Origin: Xanthobacteraceae bacterium
Lineage (GTDB): Bacteria; Pseudomonadota; Alphaproteobacteria; Rhizobiales; Xanthobacteraceae
Direction of reading: 5' to 3'
Assembly: GCA_030039105.1 (NCBI GenBank)
Contig: JASHQO010000016.1
Location: 1 to 18,045 of the forward strand
DNA length: 18,045 nt
The translations under genes were made by a program, and so were the position numbers. Below are positions 1 to 6,620 of this stretch, one piece after another; positions within the stretch are counted from its first letter, which is position 1, and every line of letters begins with the position of its first letter. A model generated the notes under the pieces. The model made no database searches. It had not been told where the DNA came from and saw only the letters and a list, made by a program, of their open reading frames with translations.

Positions 1-1
1 G

Positions 2-703
2 GCCGGCGAAGCCGAAGTAGTTGCCCTTGCCGAGCACGAGACGCGGCACCTTGTCGGCCGGGTAACCGTCGATGCGCCGCGCCAGCGGCTGCGCGCCGAG
101 GCCGGCGGCATTGACCACGGCGTCGAACGGCATGATGCCGGCGTCGCGGCCGCCGAATTGGACGTGCCATTGCGAGGCCTTGTGGATCATGCGCTCGACC
201 GGCGTCTCGAACGCGATCATGCCGCCGCGATCTTCCAATTCGCCCCACAGCGCCAGCATGTAGCCGTGGCTGTCGATGATGCCGGTCTCCGGCGACCACA
301 GCGCGCCGATGCAGAACAGCTCCTCTTCCATGCCGCGCGCGGCGTTGCCGCCGATCATCTCGACGCCTTCGACGCCGTTGCGGAGCGCCTGCGCCAGGAT
401 GGTCTCGACCTTGGCCAGCTCGGCCTCGTTGGTGGCAACGACGAGCTTGCCGCATTTGCGGTGGCCGACGTTGTGGGAGGCGCAGAAGTCGTAGAGCATG
501 CGGCGGCCGCGCACGCAGAGCGTCGCGCGCAACGTGTCGGTCGGATAATACAGGCCGCCGTGGATCACCTCGCTGTTGCGCGAGGATACGCCGTTGGCGA
601 TGCCGCCGGTGATCTCGGCGACCGTCACGTCATGGCCGGCGAGCGCCGCTTGGCGCGCGACCGCAAGCCCGACGACCCCGGCGCCGACGACAAGGACCTG
701 CAT
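2..703 (-). CDS. FAD-dependent oxidoreductase, LhgO-like (3' end beyond window)
   Basis: The minus strand is open from an ATG at 703 to the window edge, giving 234 codons with no stop, so the C-terminal part lies outside. The protein begins MQVLVVGAGVVGLAVARQ, a Rossmann GxGxxG dinucleotide site at residues 7-12. It is followed by a region with SSRNSEVIHGGLYYP, which I recognise from L-2-hydroxyglutarate oxidase (LhgO)-like enzymes of the DAO/glycine-oxidase fold. The motifs GKLVVA and GIIDSHGYM further on fit the same family. Such enzymes oxidise a 2-hydroxy or 2-amino acid with FAD and pass electrons to oxygen or quinone; the substrate cannot be read from this sequence. A ribosome site (GGAGAG) lies about 5 bases upstream of the ATG. 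The gene follows the ABC transporter pair on the same strand but is separated from it by 103 bases holding a palindromic repeat, so co-transcription is possible, not proven. Confidence 0.8.
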   Translation of the reverse strand, partial: MQVLVVGAGVVGLAVARQAALAGHDVTVAEITGGIANGVSSRNSEVIHGGLYYPTDTLRATLCVRGRRMLYDFCASHNVGHRKCGKLVVATNEAELAKVETILAQALRNGVEGVEMIGGNAARGMEEELFCIGALWSPETGIIDSHGYMLALWGELEDRGGMIAFETPVERMIHKASQWHVQFGGRDAGIMPFDAVVNAAGLGAQPLARRIDGYPADKVPRLVLGKGNYFGFAG

Positions 704-716
704 CAAATCTCTCCGC

Positions 717-796
717 CGTCATTGCGAGCGAAGCGAAGCGATCCAGTCCGGCACGGCGTTCCGGATTGCTGCGTCGCTTCGCTCCTCGCAACGACG
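717..796. repeat. REP-like imperfect palindrome
   Basis: The ends CGTCATTGCGAG (717-728) and CTCGCAACGACG (785-796) are inverted copies with one mismatch. Inner arms AGCGAAGCG/CGCTTCGCT and TCCGG/CCGGA (747-751, 761-765) extend the pairing. Elements opening with CGTCATTGCGAGCG are, from general knowledge, widely dispersed between genes in Bradyrhizobium relatives. It lies between the ABC permease stop and the oxidoreductase start, both on the minus strand, where it could attenuate or stabilise the transcript. Confidence 0.7.
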
Positions 797-806
797 GGCA
801 ACGATG

Positions 807-1610
807 TCAATCCCGCTTCCACGGAATGACGACGCGCTCGAGCTCGTTGAGCAGCGCGGTCAGGACGAAGCCGATGATGGCGATCATGAACAGGCCGACA
901 TACATCTGCTCGACCGAAAAGGTCTCCCAGGCGGTCCAGATCATGTAGCCGAGGCCGCTTTTGGCGCCGATCATCTCGGCGATGGCGATCAGGATCAGGC
1001 CGATGCCGATACCGAGCTTGAAGCCGGTCATGATCACCGGCAAGGCACCCGGCAGCGCGATGGTCCAAAACGTGTTCCAGCGGTTGGCTTTGTAGTTGCG
1101 GCCGACGTCGAGATAGATGTGGTTGATCTCGAGCACGCCGGTGGTGGCGTTGATGACCACCGGGAAGAACACGCCGATCGCCACCATGAAGATCTTCGAG
1201 CCTTCGCCGAGGCCGAAGATCAAGAGCGCAAGAGGAAGTATCGCGCTTTTCGGAATCGGGTAGGTTGCCGCCACGATGGGATCGAGCGCGGCGCGCACCC
1301 AGCGATTGAGTCCCATGGCGATGCCGAGCACGAGCGCCGGCACGCCGCCGATCAGGGTGCCGAGCGCCAGGCGACGCAGGCTGACCAGCGTGTTGGTGAC
1401 GAGCTCGCCCGAGCGCAGCATGTCGATCAGCACGGCGATGACGCTCGACGGCGCCGGAAAGAACCGCGTGTCGATGACGTGCAGCCGTGCGGCGACTTCC
1501 CAGACCACGAGCAGCGCGATCGGGGAGGCGATGCCCAGAATGCGCTCGCGGGTGCGCGTCGAAACGGCAAGGTTCTGCTCCGGCGTCCCGGAGATGATTG
1601 CGATGCTCAT
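807..1610 (-). CDS. ABC transporter permease, NitT/TauT (SsuC/TauC) type
   Basis: This 267-residue inner-membrane protein forms the channel of an importer of the nitrate/sulfonate/taurine class (BPD_transp_1 fold). The N-terminal segment around ASPIALLVVWEVAARL is the first membrane helix. Further hydrophobic helices follow, and the family's coupling-loop region is seen at YIPKSAILPLALLIFGLGEG-like sequence and in GxNYKANRWNTFWTIALPGALP. Length fits the family (about 250-280). The start ATG at 1610 overlaps the stop of the ATPase gene in an ATGA, so the two are translationally coupled. No substrate-binding protein gene is seen in the window, so the substrate is unknown. The divergent aromatic oxygenase genes make an aromatic acid a reasonable guess, but nitrate/taurine-type folds also carry riboflavin precursors, pyrimidines and sulfonates. 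Confidence 0.9.
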   Translation of the reverse strand: MSIAIISGTPEQNLAVSTRTRERILGIASPIALLVVWEVAARLHVIDTRFFPAPSSVIAVLIDMLRSGELVTNTLVSLRRLALGTLIGGVPALVLGIAMGLNRWVRAALDPIVAATYPIPKSAILPLALLIFGLGEGSKIFMVAIGVFFPVVINATTGVLEINHIYLDVGRNYKANRWNTFWTIALPGALPVIMTGFKLGIGIGLILIAIAEMIGAKSGLGYMIWTAWETFSVEQMYVGLFMIAIIGFVLTALLNELERVVIPWKRD

Positions 1611-2473
1611 GCGGCTCCGTCCCCCGTGTCGTGGGCGCCTTCGTCCTGCTCGCGGGCGCGCTGCACCTCGTCGCGCAGGTTCGACCAGATACGGTGCACC
1701 AGCTCGCCGAACTCGGGCGCCTTCTGCAGCTCGATGACGTTGCGCGGGCGCGGCAGCGGCACGCGCACGAAACTCTTCACCCGGCCGGGCTGCGCCGTCA
1801 TCACCATGATGCGGTCGCCGAGATAGACCGCCTCGTCGACGCTGTGGGTGATGAAGACGACGGTCTTTTTCTGCTCGTCCCAGATGCGCAGCAGCTCTTC
1901 CTGCAAAAGCAGCTTGTTCTGCGCGTCGAGCGCGGAGAACGGCTCGTCCATCAGCAGGATTTCCGGATCGTTGGCGAAAGCGCGCGCGATCGAGACGCGC
2001 TGCTTCATGCCGCCGGACAACTGGTGCGGATAATAGCCGGCGAAGCGGGTCAGCCCGGTAGCGTCGAGATAGTGGGCGACCTTGTCCTTGATTACGGCGG
2101 CCGGCGCATTGCGCATGCGCAAGCCGTAGGCGGCGTTGTTCCACACCGTCATCCACGGGAAGATCGACTCGCCCTGGAACACCATGGAGTTTGCCGGGCG
2201 CTGCGAGCCGGCCGGCGTGTCGATCTCGATGCTGCCGCCGCTCGCCGTTTCCAGGCCGGCAAGAATGCGCAGCAGGGTGGTCTTGCCGCAGCCCGACGGT
2301 CCGACGATCACGAAGAATTCGCCGGGCTGGACGTCGACCGAGACATTGTCGATGGCGACGAGGTGGCCGAAGGTCTTGCGCAATTCGCTGATGCGGATCG
2401 CCGGCCGGATCGCCGGCGCGGCGGCATCGGACGCGGCGCCGACGGCACGCCGATTGGTGGCGGTTGCGCTCAT
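1607..2473 (-). CDS. ABC transporter ATP-binding protein, NitT/TauT (SsuB/TauB) type
   Basis: The cytoplasmic ATPase partner of the downstream permease. With the chosen start (288 residues) it shows Walker A GPSGCGKTT at 58-66, a Q-loop near VFQGES at 98-103, the signature LSGGMKQR at 152-159, Walker B LLMDEP at 173-178, and the switch histidine in FITHSVDEA. The Ala-rich stretch before residue 25 is outside the conserved domain. The start is uncertain. ATG at 2473 (protein MSATATNRR) and ATG at 2482 both lack a clear ribosome site. A GTG at 2536 would add 21 residues but would begin inside the -35 box of the divergent ferredoxin promoter. The stop overlaps the permease ATG by 4 bases. The last roughly 20 residues are charged and variable, as is common in this family. 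Confidence 0.88.
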   Translation of the reverse strand: MSATATNRRAVGAASDAAAPAIRPAIRISELRKTFGHLVAIDNVSVDVQPGEFFVIVGPSGCGKTTLLRILAGLETASGGSIEIDTPAGSQRPANSMVFQGESIFPWMTVWNNAAYGLRMRNAPAAVIKDKVAHYLDATGLTRFAGYYPHQLSGGMKQRVSIARAFANDPEILLMDEPFSALDAQNKLLLQEELLRIWDEQKKTVVFITHSVDEAVYLGDRIMVMTAQPGRVKSFVRVPLPRPRNVIELQKAPEFGELVHRIWSNLRDEVQRAREQDEGAHDTGDGAA

Positions 2474-2529
2474 CGGCGGCATTGTGCCGGGCAATCGGGC
2501 CGATCTCAACTCGCCGGTATTTTGGGCAA

Positions 2530-2559
2530 TTGCCACGAAATCGCGCCTGTCGCTATAAG
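2530..2559 (+). promoter_or_regulatory. Sigma70-like promoter for the Rieske ferredoxin operon
   Basis: TTGCCA (2530-2535) and TATAAG (2554-2559) are separated by 18 bases, each one or two changes from the housekeeping consensus. Transcription would begin near 2566, leaving a leader of about 55 bases before the ferredoxin ATG at 2623. The ferredoxin's ribosome site AAGGGG lies at 2610-2615. The element sits in the divergent gap with the ABC operon, so it may share a regulator binding region with it. Not experimentally known. Confidence 0.55.
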
Positions 2560-2622
2560 TGCGTTGGCGGGCCTAAGCCGCGCGCGATTTTGTGTCGCAG
2601 CAGAGATTTAAGGGGATATCCC

Positions 2623-2961
2623 ATGGCGGATAATGTCGTCCGGGTCTGTTCGCAGGCGGACATCGCGCCGGAGACTGTGAAGGCGTTCGAGGTCGGCGAC
2701 AAGCGGCTCGCCGTCTATAACCTCGACGGCCAGTATTACGTCACCGACGACGAATGCACCCACGCCTCGGCGAGCCTCGCCGACGGCTTCCTCGAAGACG
2801 GCATCATCGAGTGCAGCCTGCACGCCGGCGCCTTCGACGTGCGCACCGGTGCGGTGAAGGCGCCGCCGTGCTCGTTCGCGCTGCGCACCTATAAGGTGAT
2901 CCTGCAGGGCGACGACGTCTGCGTCGACCTCGACAAGGACGCCGCCGGAGAGCCGGCCTGA
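2623..2961 (+). CDS. Rieske [2Fe-2S] ferredoxin
   Basis: A 112-residue soluble Rieske protein. Cluster ligands are C45-x-H47 and C64-x2-H67 (motifs CTH and CSLHAGAFD) with 16 residues between, the usual spacing of oxygenase-type ferredoxins. Length also fits (about 100-110). It would carry electrons from an NAD(P)H-dependent reductase to the terminal oxygenase encoded at 4356-6142. No reductase gene is in the window, so one must be supplied from elsewhere. The ATG is chosen because a strong ribosome site (AAGGGG) precedes it by 7 bases; longer reading of the frame upstream runs through the promoter. Two bases separate its TGA from the next gene. NirD of nitrite reductase is a related alternative, but the neighbours favour an aromatic oxygenase. 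Confidence 0.9.
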   Translation: MADNVVRVCSQADIAPETVKAFEVGDKRLAVYNLDGQYYVTDDECTHASASLADGFLEDGIIECSLHAGAFDVRTGAVKAPPCSFALRTYKVILQGDDVCVDLDKDAAGEPA

Positions 2962-2963
2962 CG

Positions 2964-4163
2964 ATGGCCAACGCTGCCGTCGGCCTCGGTGTTGCAAGCC
3001 TTGGTGTTGCAGGCCTCGGCATGGCGGGTGCGGTGATGGTGCGCGCGGCGGCCGCGCATCCCGGCATAAAACTTTGCGCGGCGGCCGATCCTCATGCGGC
3101 GCCGCGCGGCGCCTTCGCCCGCGACTTCAATGCGCGGGCTTACGCCGACATCGCGGCGCTGTGTGACGATCCCGCGGTCGAAATCGTCTACATCGCGACG
3201 CCGCATCAGTTTCATGCCGAACACGCGGCGCTTGCCGCGGCGGCCGGCAAGCACATTATTCTCGAAAAGCCGATGGCGCTGACGCTCGCCGACTGCGATT
3301 CCATCATCGCCGCGGTCGAGCGCGCACGCGTTCATCTCGTCGTCGGCCACACTCACGCTTTCGATCCGGCGGTGCGCGAGATGGCGCGCATCGTGGCGAG
3401 CGGCGCGCTCGGCCGGCTCGGCATGATCGCGGCGTGGAACTACACGAATTTTCTCTATCGCCCGCGCCGCCCGGAGGAGCTCGACACCGCGCGCGGCGGC
3501 GGCATCCTGTTCAACCAGGTGCCGCACCAGATCGACATGGTGCGGACGATCGGGGGAGGCCGGCTGCGCAGTGTGCGCGCCCAGGCCACGCGTCTCGACC
3601 CCGCGCGGCCGACCGAAGGCGGCGTTGTCGCGTTGCTCGAATTCGAAGACGGCGCCGCGGCCTCTTTGGTCTATGGCGGCTACGATTTCTTCGACGGCGA
3701 CGAACTGCATTTCTGGATCGACGAACGCGGCGCGGCGAAGCCGCCCGACCGGCACGGCGCGGCGCGACGCGCCTTGGCGGCCGAGCAGGTCGAGGAAACG
3801 CGCTTGCGCTTGGAACGTTTTGCTTATGGCGCGCAAGCCGGGCCGCCGCCGACCCATCAGCCGCATTTCGGCGTGATGATCGTCACCTGCGAGCGGGGTG
3901 AGATGCGCGCCGCGGCGGACGGTCTTTTCATCTACGACGCCGCCGGCAAGCGCGAGGTCGCGCTGCCGGCGAGCGCCGCGATGCCGGGGCGCAGCGAGGT
4001 GCTCGACGACATGATCGCCGCCATCCGCTCCGGTAAGCCGCCGCTGCAAGGCGGCCGCTGGGGCAAGGCCAACGTCGAAGCGATGCTGGCCATCCAGCAG
4101 TCGGCCCGCGAGCGCCGCGAGGTCACGTTGCAGCACCAGGTAAGCTCCAAGCCGTCATCCTGA
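2964..4163 (+). CDS. Gfo/Idh/MocA-family dehydrogenase, phthalate dihydrodiol dehydrogenase-like
   Basis: A 399-residue NAD(P)-dependent dehydrogenase. The N-terminal Rossmann fold begins GVAGLGMAG, with the family's EKPMA motif at 101-105. The catalytic region GGGILFNQVPHQIDMVR (178-194) holds the conserved His188 and Asp191. The sequence YRPRRPEELDTARGGG is one I associate with the branch that holds 4,5-dihydro-4,5-dihydroxyphthalate dehydrogenase (Pht4). That enzyme re-aromatises the cis-dihydrodiol made by a Rieske dioxygenase. The assignment within the branch is inference, but the position between a Rieske ferredoxin and a Rieske oxygenase supports it. It starts 2 bases after the ferredoxin stop, with GGAG about 13 bases upstream. 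The N-terminus is unusually rich in Gly, Ala and Val before the nucleotide site. Sugar or inositol dehydrogenase activity is the alternative. Confidence 0.85.
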   Translation: MANAAVGLGVASLGVAGLGMAGAVMVRAAAAHPGIKLCAAADPHAAPRGAFARDFNARAYADIAALCDDPAVEIVYIATPHQFHAEHAALAAAAGKHIILEKPMALTLADCDSIIAAVERARVHLVVGHTHAFDPAVREMARIVASGALGRLGMIAAWNYTNFLYRPRRPEELDTARGGGILFNQVPHQIDMVRTIGGGRLRSVRAQATRLDPARPTEGGVVALLEFEDGAAASLVYGGYDFFDGDELHFWIDERGAAKPPDRHGAARRALAAEQVEETRLRLERFAYGAQAGPPPTHQPHFGVMIVTCERGEMRAAADGLFIYDAAGKREVALPASAAMPGRSEVLDDMIAAIRSGKPPLQGGRWGKANVEAMLAIQQSARERREVTLQHQVSSKPSS

Positions 4164-4170
4164 GGCGGCC

Positions 4171-4273
4171 GCCACAAGCGCGGTTACGCGCGTCTTCGAC
4201 GCGCCATAAGCGCGGTTACGCGCGTCTTCGCCGCGCCATAAGCGCGGTTACGCGCGTCTTCGCCGCGCTATGG
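4171..4273. repeat. 32-bp tandem repeat, three copies, of a palindromic unit
   Basis: The core AAGCGCGGTTACGCGCGTCT recurs at 4176, 4208 and 4240, an exact 32-base period, with one substitution each near the unit ends. The last copy is closed by CTATGG at 4268-4273, which pairs with CCATA at 4236-4240, forming a hairpin of about 11 base pairs. The array begins 7 bases after the dehydrogenase stop and ends about 80 bases before the oxygenase ATG. The unit resembles intergenic palindromes of Bradyrhizobium relatives, here duplicated in tandem. Confidence 0.9.
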
Positions 4274-4298
4274 GCGGCCCTCGAAGGGTGACGAGGCA

Positions 4299-4327
4299 TT
4301 GGACGGCAGGGGCCGATTCTCTATATA
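4299..4327 (+). promoter_or_regulatory. Candidate promoter for the Rieske oxygenase subunit genes
   Basis: TTGGAC (4299-4304) and TATATA (4322-4327) lie 17 bases apart, an AT-rich island in a GC-rich region. Transcription would begin near 4334, just before the ribosome site AAGGAG at 4340-4345 and the ATG at 4356. A separate promoter here would let the oxygenase be expressed apart from the ferredoxin and dehydrogenase genes across the tandem repeat. Confidence 0.5.
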
Positions 4328-4355
4328 AATCCTGCTTCCAAGGAGCGGCCGCGCC

Positions 4356-5645
4356 ATGAATTACATGCCCTCGGGCCACGATTTCGTCGTCGAGAATCCG
4401 GAAGCGAAGACGTTCTTCGTCAATCGTGAGGTTTTTGTCTCGCCGGACGTGCTCGAGCGCGAAAAGCGCGCCGTCTTCGACCGCTGCTGGGTCTATGTCG
4501 GCCACGGCTCCGAGCTGAAAAATCCCGGCGACTTCAAGACCCGCCCGGTGGCCGGCCGGCCGGTCATCTTCTGCCGCGACCGCGAAGGCACCGTGCGGGC
4601 GCTGATCAATTGCTGCCGGCACCGCGGCGCGCTGGTCTGCCGCGAGCGCGAGGGCAACGCCCGGCAGTTCTACTGCATGTATCACGGCTGGACCTACCAT
4701 CCCGACGGCCGGCTCAAATCGGTGCCCGGCGAGGACGCCTATGGCGCGCCGCTCAACCGCGACGAAATGGGCCTCGTGCCGGTGCCGCGGCTCGAATCCT
4801 ACCGCGACTTCTATTTCGCCAATTTCGACCGCGACGCGGTCGATCTGCAAAGCTATCTCGGCAACGTCAAGGATTACATCGATCTGGTCATCGACCAGTC
4901 GCCGTCCGGAAAAATGCAGATCATTTCCGGCACCCAGGAGTACGACATCCGGGCGAACTGGAAGCTTTTGGTCGAGAACAGCGTCGACGACTATCACCTG
5001 ATCTCGACGCATTCGACCTGGCTCAACTACATGCGCAATTCCGGCGTCAACGTCACGCCGCCGAAGGGCGAGCTGCTGCCGACCCGCGGCTTCGGCAAGG
5101 ACCTGGGCAACGGTCATCTCACCACCGACAATCCGAACTATCGCGGCCGGCCGGTGGCGAAGTGGATTTCGGTCTATGGCGAGGACGCCAAGGCCGACAT
5201 CGACGCCATGCGCAACGAGCTGGTGCAGCGGCTCGGCGCGGCGCGCGCCGCCCGCGTCGCCGATACCAACCGCAATCTCGCGATCTTTCCGAACCTCGTC
5301 ATCAACGACGGCTCCTCGGTGACGGTGCGTCACTTCTATCCGGTGGCGCCGGACCGCATGCATGTGACCGCCTGGGCGCTCGGCCCGGTCGAGGAGACCG
5401 AGGCGCAGCGGGCGCGCCGGCTGCACGCGTTCCTGACGTTCTACGGTCCCGGCGGCTTCGCCACGCCCGACGACGTCGCGGCGCTCGAAGCGGCGCAGCT
5501 CGGCTTCGCCGCCTGGCGCGAGGTGCCGTGGTCCGACCTTTCCCGCGGCATGGGCAAGGCCGGCGACCAGCAGCTTGCCACCGACGAAGGCCATCTGCGC
5601 GTATTTTGGCGCAAGTGGAGCGAGATGATGGGGACGCAGCGATGA
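4356..5645 (+). CDS. Rieske ring-hydroxylating oxygenase, large (alpha) subunit
   Basis: A 429-residue terminal oxygenase subunit. The Rieske domain has C87-x-H89 (in CCRHRG) and C107-x2-H110 (in CMYHGW), 17 residues apart. The catalytic domain has the mononuclear iron site ENSVDDYHLISTH, with ligands H214 and H219 and Asp211/212 as the inter-subunit bridge. The third ligand is an Asp in GGFATPDD (372 or 373). Length fits alpha subunits (about 420-460). It would insert both atoms of oxygen into an aromatic substrate, probably a carboxylated ring given the dehydrogenase and transporter nearby; the substrate is inference. It resembles the benzoate/anthranilate/phenylpropionate class. The ribosome site AAGGAG lies 10 bases upstream, and its stop overlaps the small-subunit ATG in ATGA, implying coupled synthesis of the two subunits. 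Confidence 0.93.
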   Translation: MNYMPSGHDFVVENPEAKTFFVNREVFVSPDVLEREKRAVFDRCWVYVGHGSELKNPGDFKTRPVAGRPVIFCRDREGTVRALINCCRHRGALVCREREGNARQFYCMYHGWTYHPDGRLKSVPGEDAYGAPLNRDEMGLVPVPRLESYRDFYFANFDRDAVDLQSYLGNVKDYIDLVIDQSPSGKMQIISGTQEYDIRANWKLLVENSVDDYHLISTHSTWLNYMRNSGVNVTPPKGELLPTRGFGKDLGNGHLTTDNPNYRGRPVAKWISVYGEDAKADIDAMRNELVQRLGAARAARVADTNRNLAIFPNLVINDGSSVTVRHFYPVAPDRMHVTAWALGPVEETEAQRARRLHAFLTFYGPGGFATPDDVAALEAAQLGFAAWREVPWSDLSRGMGKAGDQQLATDEGHLRVFWRKWSEMMGTQR

Positions 5646-6142
5646 ACGAGATGGTGGCTGCGACCGTCTCGCGCGCCGAAGTCGAGGACCTGTTCTATCT
5701 CGAGGCCGACCTGCTCGATTCGTGGCGGCTCGACGACTGGCTGCAGCTTCTCACCGACGACGCGGCCTATTACGTGCCGCCGAACGACAAGCCGGACGCC
5801 GACGCGCGCTACACGCTGTTCACCATCGCCGACGACATCGTGCGGCTGCGCGAGCGCGTGATCCGGCTCAAGGACCCGAACTGCCACGCCGAGTTTCCGC
5901 TGTCGCGGACGCGGCGCATGATCGGCAACGTGCGCATCGCCGGCGTCGACGGCGAGGTGATTTCCGCGGCGGCGAATTTCATCGTCCATCGCTTCCGCCA
6001 CAACGACCTCGACCGCGTCTTCGTCGGCCACTACCGCTACAAGCTCAGGCGCGTCGGCGGGCGGCTGAAAATCGCCGAGCGCCGCGCCATTCTGGATGCG
6101 CAGCAGCTCGGGCTGCTTGGCTCGGTGAGCTTTATTTTGTGA
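5642..6142 (+). CDS. Rieske ring-hydroxylating oxygenase, small (beta) subunit
   Basis: A 166-residue protein of the SnoaL/NTF2-like fold used by oxygenase beta subunits (BenB/HcaF type, about 160-190 residues). Recognisable parts are the N-terminal helix AEVEDLFYLEADLLDSWRLDDWLQLLTDDAAYYVP and the central RVIRLKDP...HAEFPLSRTRRMIGNV region. These match the family pattern ExxLLDxxxxxxWLxLxxxDxxYxxP and PxSRTRRxIxNV. The C-terminal strand RRAILDAQQL also fits. It has a structural role in the alpha3beta3 complex and may influence substrate range. The ATG overlaps the alpha stop by 4 bases. A cloverleaf-like repeat follows the stop. Confidence 0.9.
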   Translation: MNEMVAATVSRAEVEDLFYLEADLLDSWRLDDWLQLLTDDAAYYVPPNDKPDADARYTLFTIADDIVRLRERVIRLKDPNCHAEFPLSRTRRMIGNVRIAGVDGEVISAAANFIVHRFRHNDLDRVFVGHYRYKLRRVGGRLKIAERRAILDAQQLGLLGSVSFIL

Positions 6143-6147
6143 GTCCC

Positions 6148-6229
6148 CGTCATGGCCGGGCTTGTCCCGGCCATCCACGTCTTCGGCTCGCACAAGACGT
6201 GGATGCCCGGCACGAGGCCGGGCATGACG
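6148..6229. repeat. Cloverleaf-forming REP-like element
   Basis: An outer stem CGTCAT/ATGACG (6148-6153, 6224-6229) encloses three perfect 9-bp hairpins. They are ATGGCCGGG/CCCGGCCAT (6152-6160, 6166-6174), CCACGTCTT/AAGACGTGG (6175-6183, 6194-6202) and ATGCCCGGC/GCCGGGCAT (6203-6211, 6217-6225). It fills the gap between the oxygenase beta subunit and the next gene and could act as a transcript end or RNase barrier. Such CGTCATGGCCGGG elements are, from general knowledge, common in Bradyrhizobium relatives. Confidence 0.85.
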
Positions 6230-6243
6230 CAAAAAGGACGCTC

Positions 6244-6597
6244 ATGTCCGAATTAGACAAAGTCTTTTCCGAACTTGCCGGCAAGCGCGCGCAGCAAGAC
6301 GAGGAGCGGCGCGAACGGCTCAAGCTTGCCGCCGATTTCCTCGCCGAGTTCTACGCGCAGGACATCAAGCCGTCACAGACCTTGAAGACGCGCGGCATCG
6401 AAGCGAGCCTGATCGATCACAAGCTGATCCTGCATCGGCCGCAATCGGGCCACTACGAGGAGCCGCTTTACATCGTCGTCGGCGAGCAGGGCGAGATCGA
6501 CGTCGCCGGCCGCTCGCTCGGCCGCTATCAGCCGGCGGAGAAATTGGCGAAGAAGCGCGAGCTGATCGGCGAGATCATTTCGTTCTTCGATCTCTAG
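6244..6597 (+). CDS. Conserved-looking hypothetical protein
   Basis: A 117-residue acidic/basic soluble protein I do not recognise. The first 45 residues are highly charged and probably helical (KRAQQDEERRERLKLAADFLAEFY). A more strand-like middle follows (KLILHRP...EEPLYIVVGEQGEIDVAG), and the C-terminal helix ends in SFFDL. No signal peptide or membrane segment is present. A good ribosome site AAAGGAC precedes the ATG. It starts 15 bases after the cloverleaf repeat and ends 23 bases before the Rsm22-like gene, so it may be co-transcribed with that gene. Codon use matches its neighbours and third positions are GC-rich, supporting a real gene. Confidence 0.75.
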   Translation: MSELDKVFSELAGKRAQQDEERRERLKLAADFLAEFYAQDIKPSQTLKTRGIEASLIDHKLILHRPQSGHYEEPLYIVVGEQGEIDVAGRSLGRYQPAEKLAKKRELIGEIISFFDL

Positions 6598-6620
6598 GTT
6601 TTGCGGCCGGTCATCGTCGC

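Noticed and set aside
158..2611. Long plus-strand open frames opposite the oxidoreductase and ABC genes
   Set aside because: They mirror real minus-strand genes, are rich in Arg, His and Asp in low-complexity runs, and match no family. This is usual in GC-rich DNA.
2889..5594. Minus-strand open frames opposite the dehydrogenase and oxygenase genes
   Set aside because: Antisense shadows. The plus-strand frames carry complete, recognisable catalytic motifs.
4610..5641. Upstream extension of the beta-subunit frame
   Set aside because: The frame is open for 1,000 bases but encodes Arg-rich nonsense over the alpha gene. The true start is the ATG at 5642, with the ATGA overlap.
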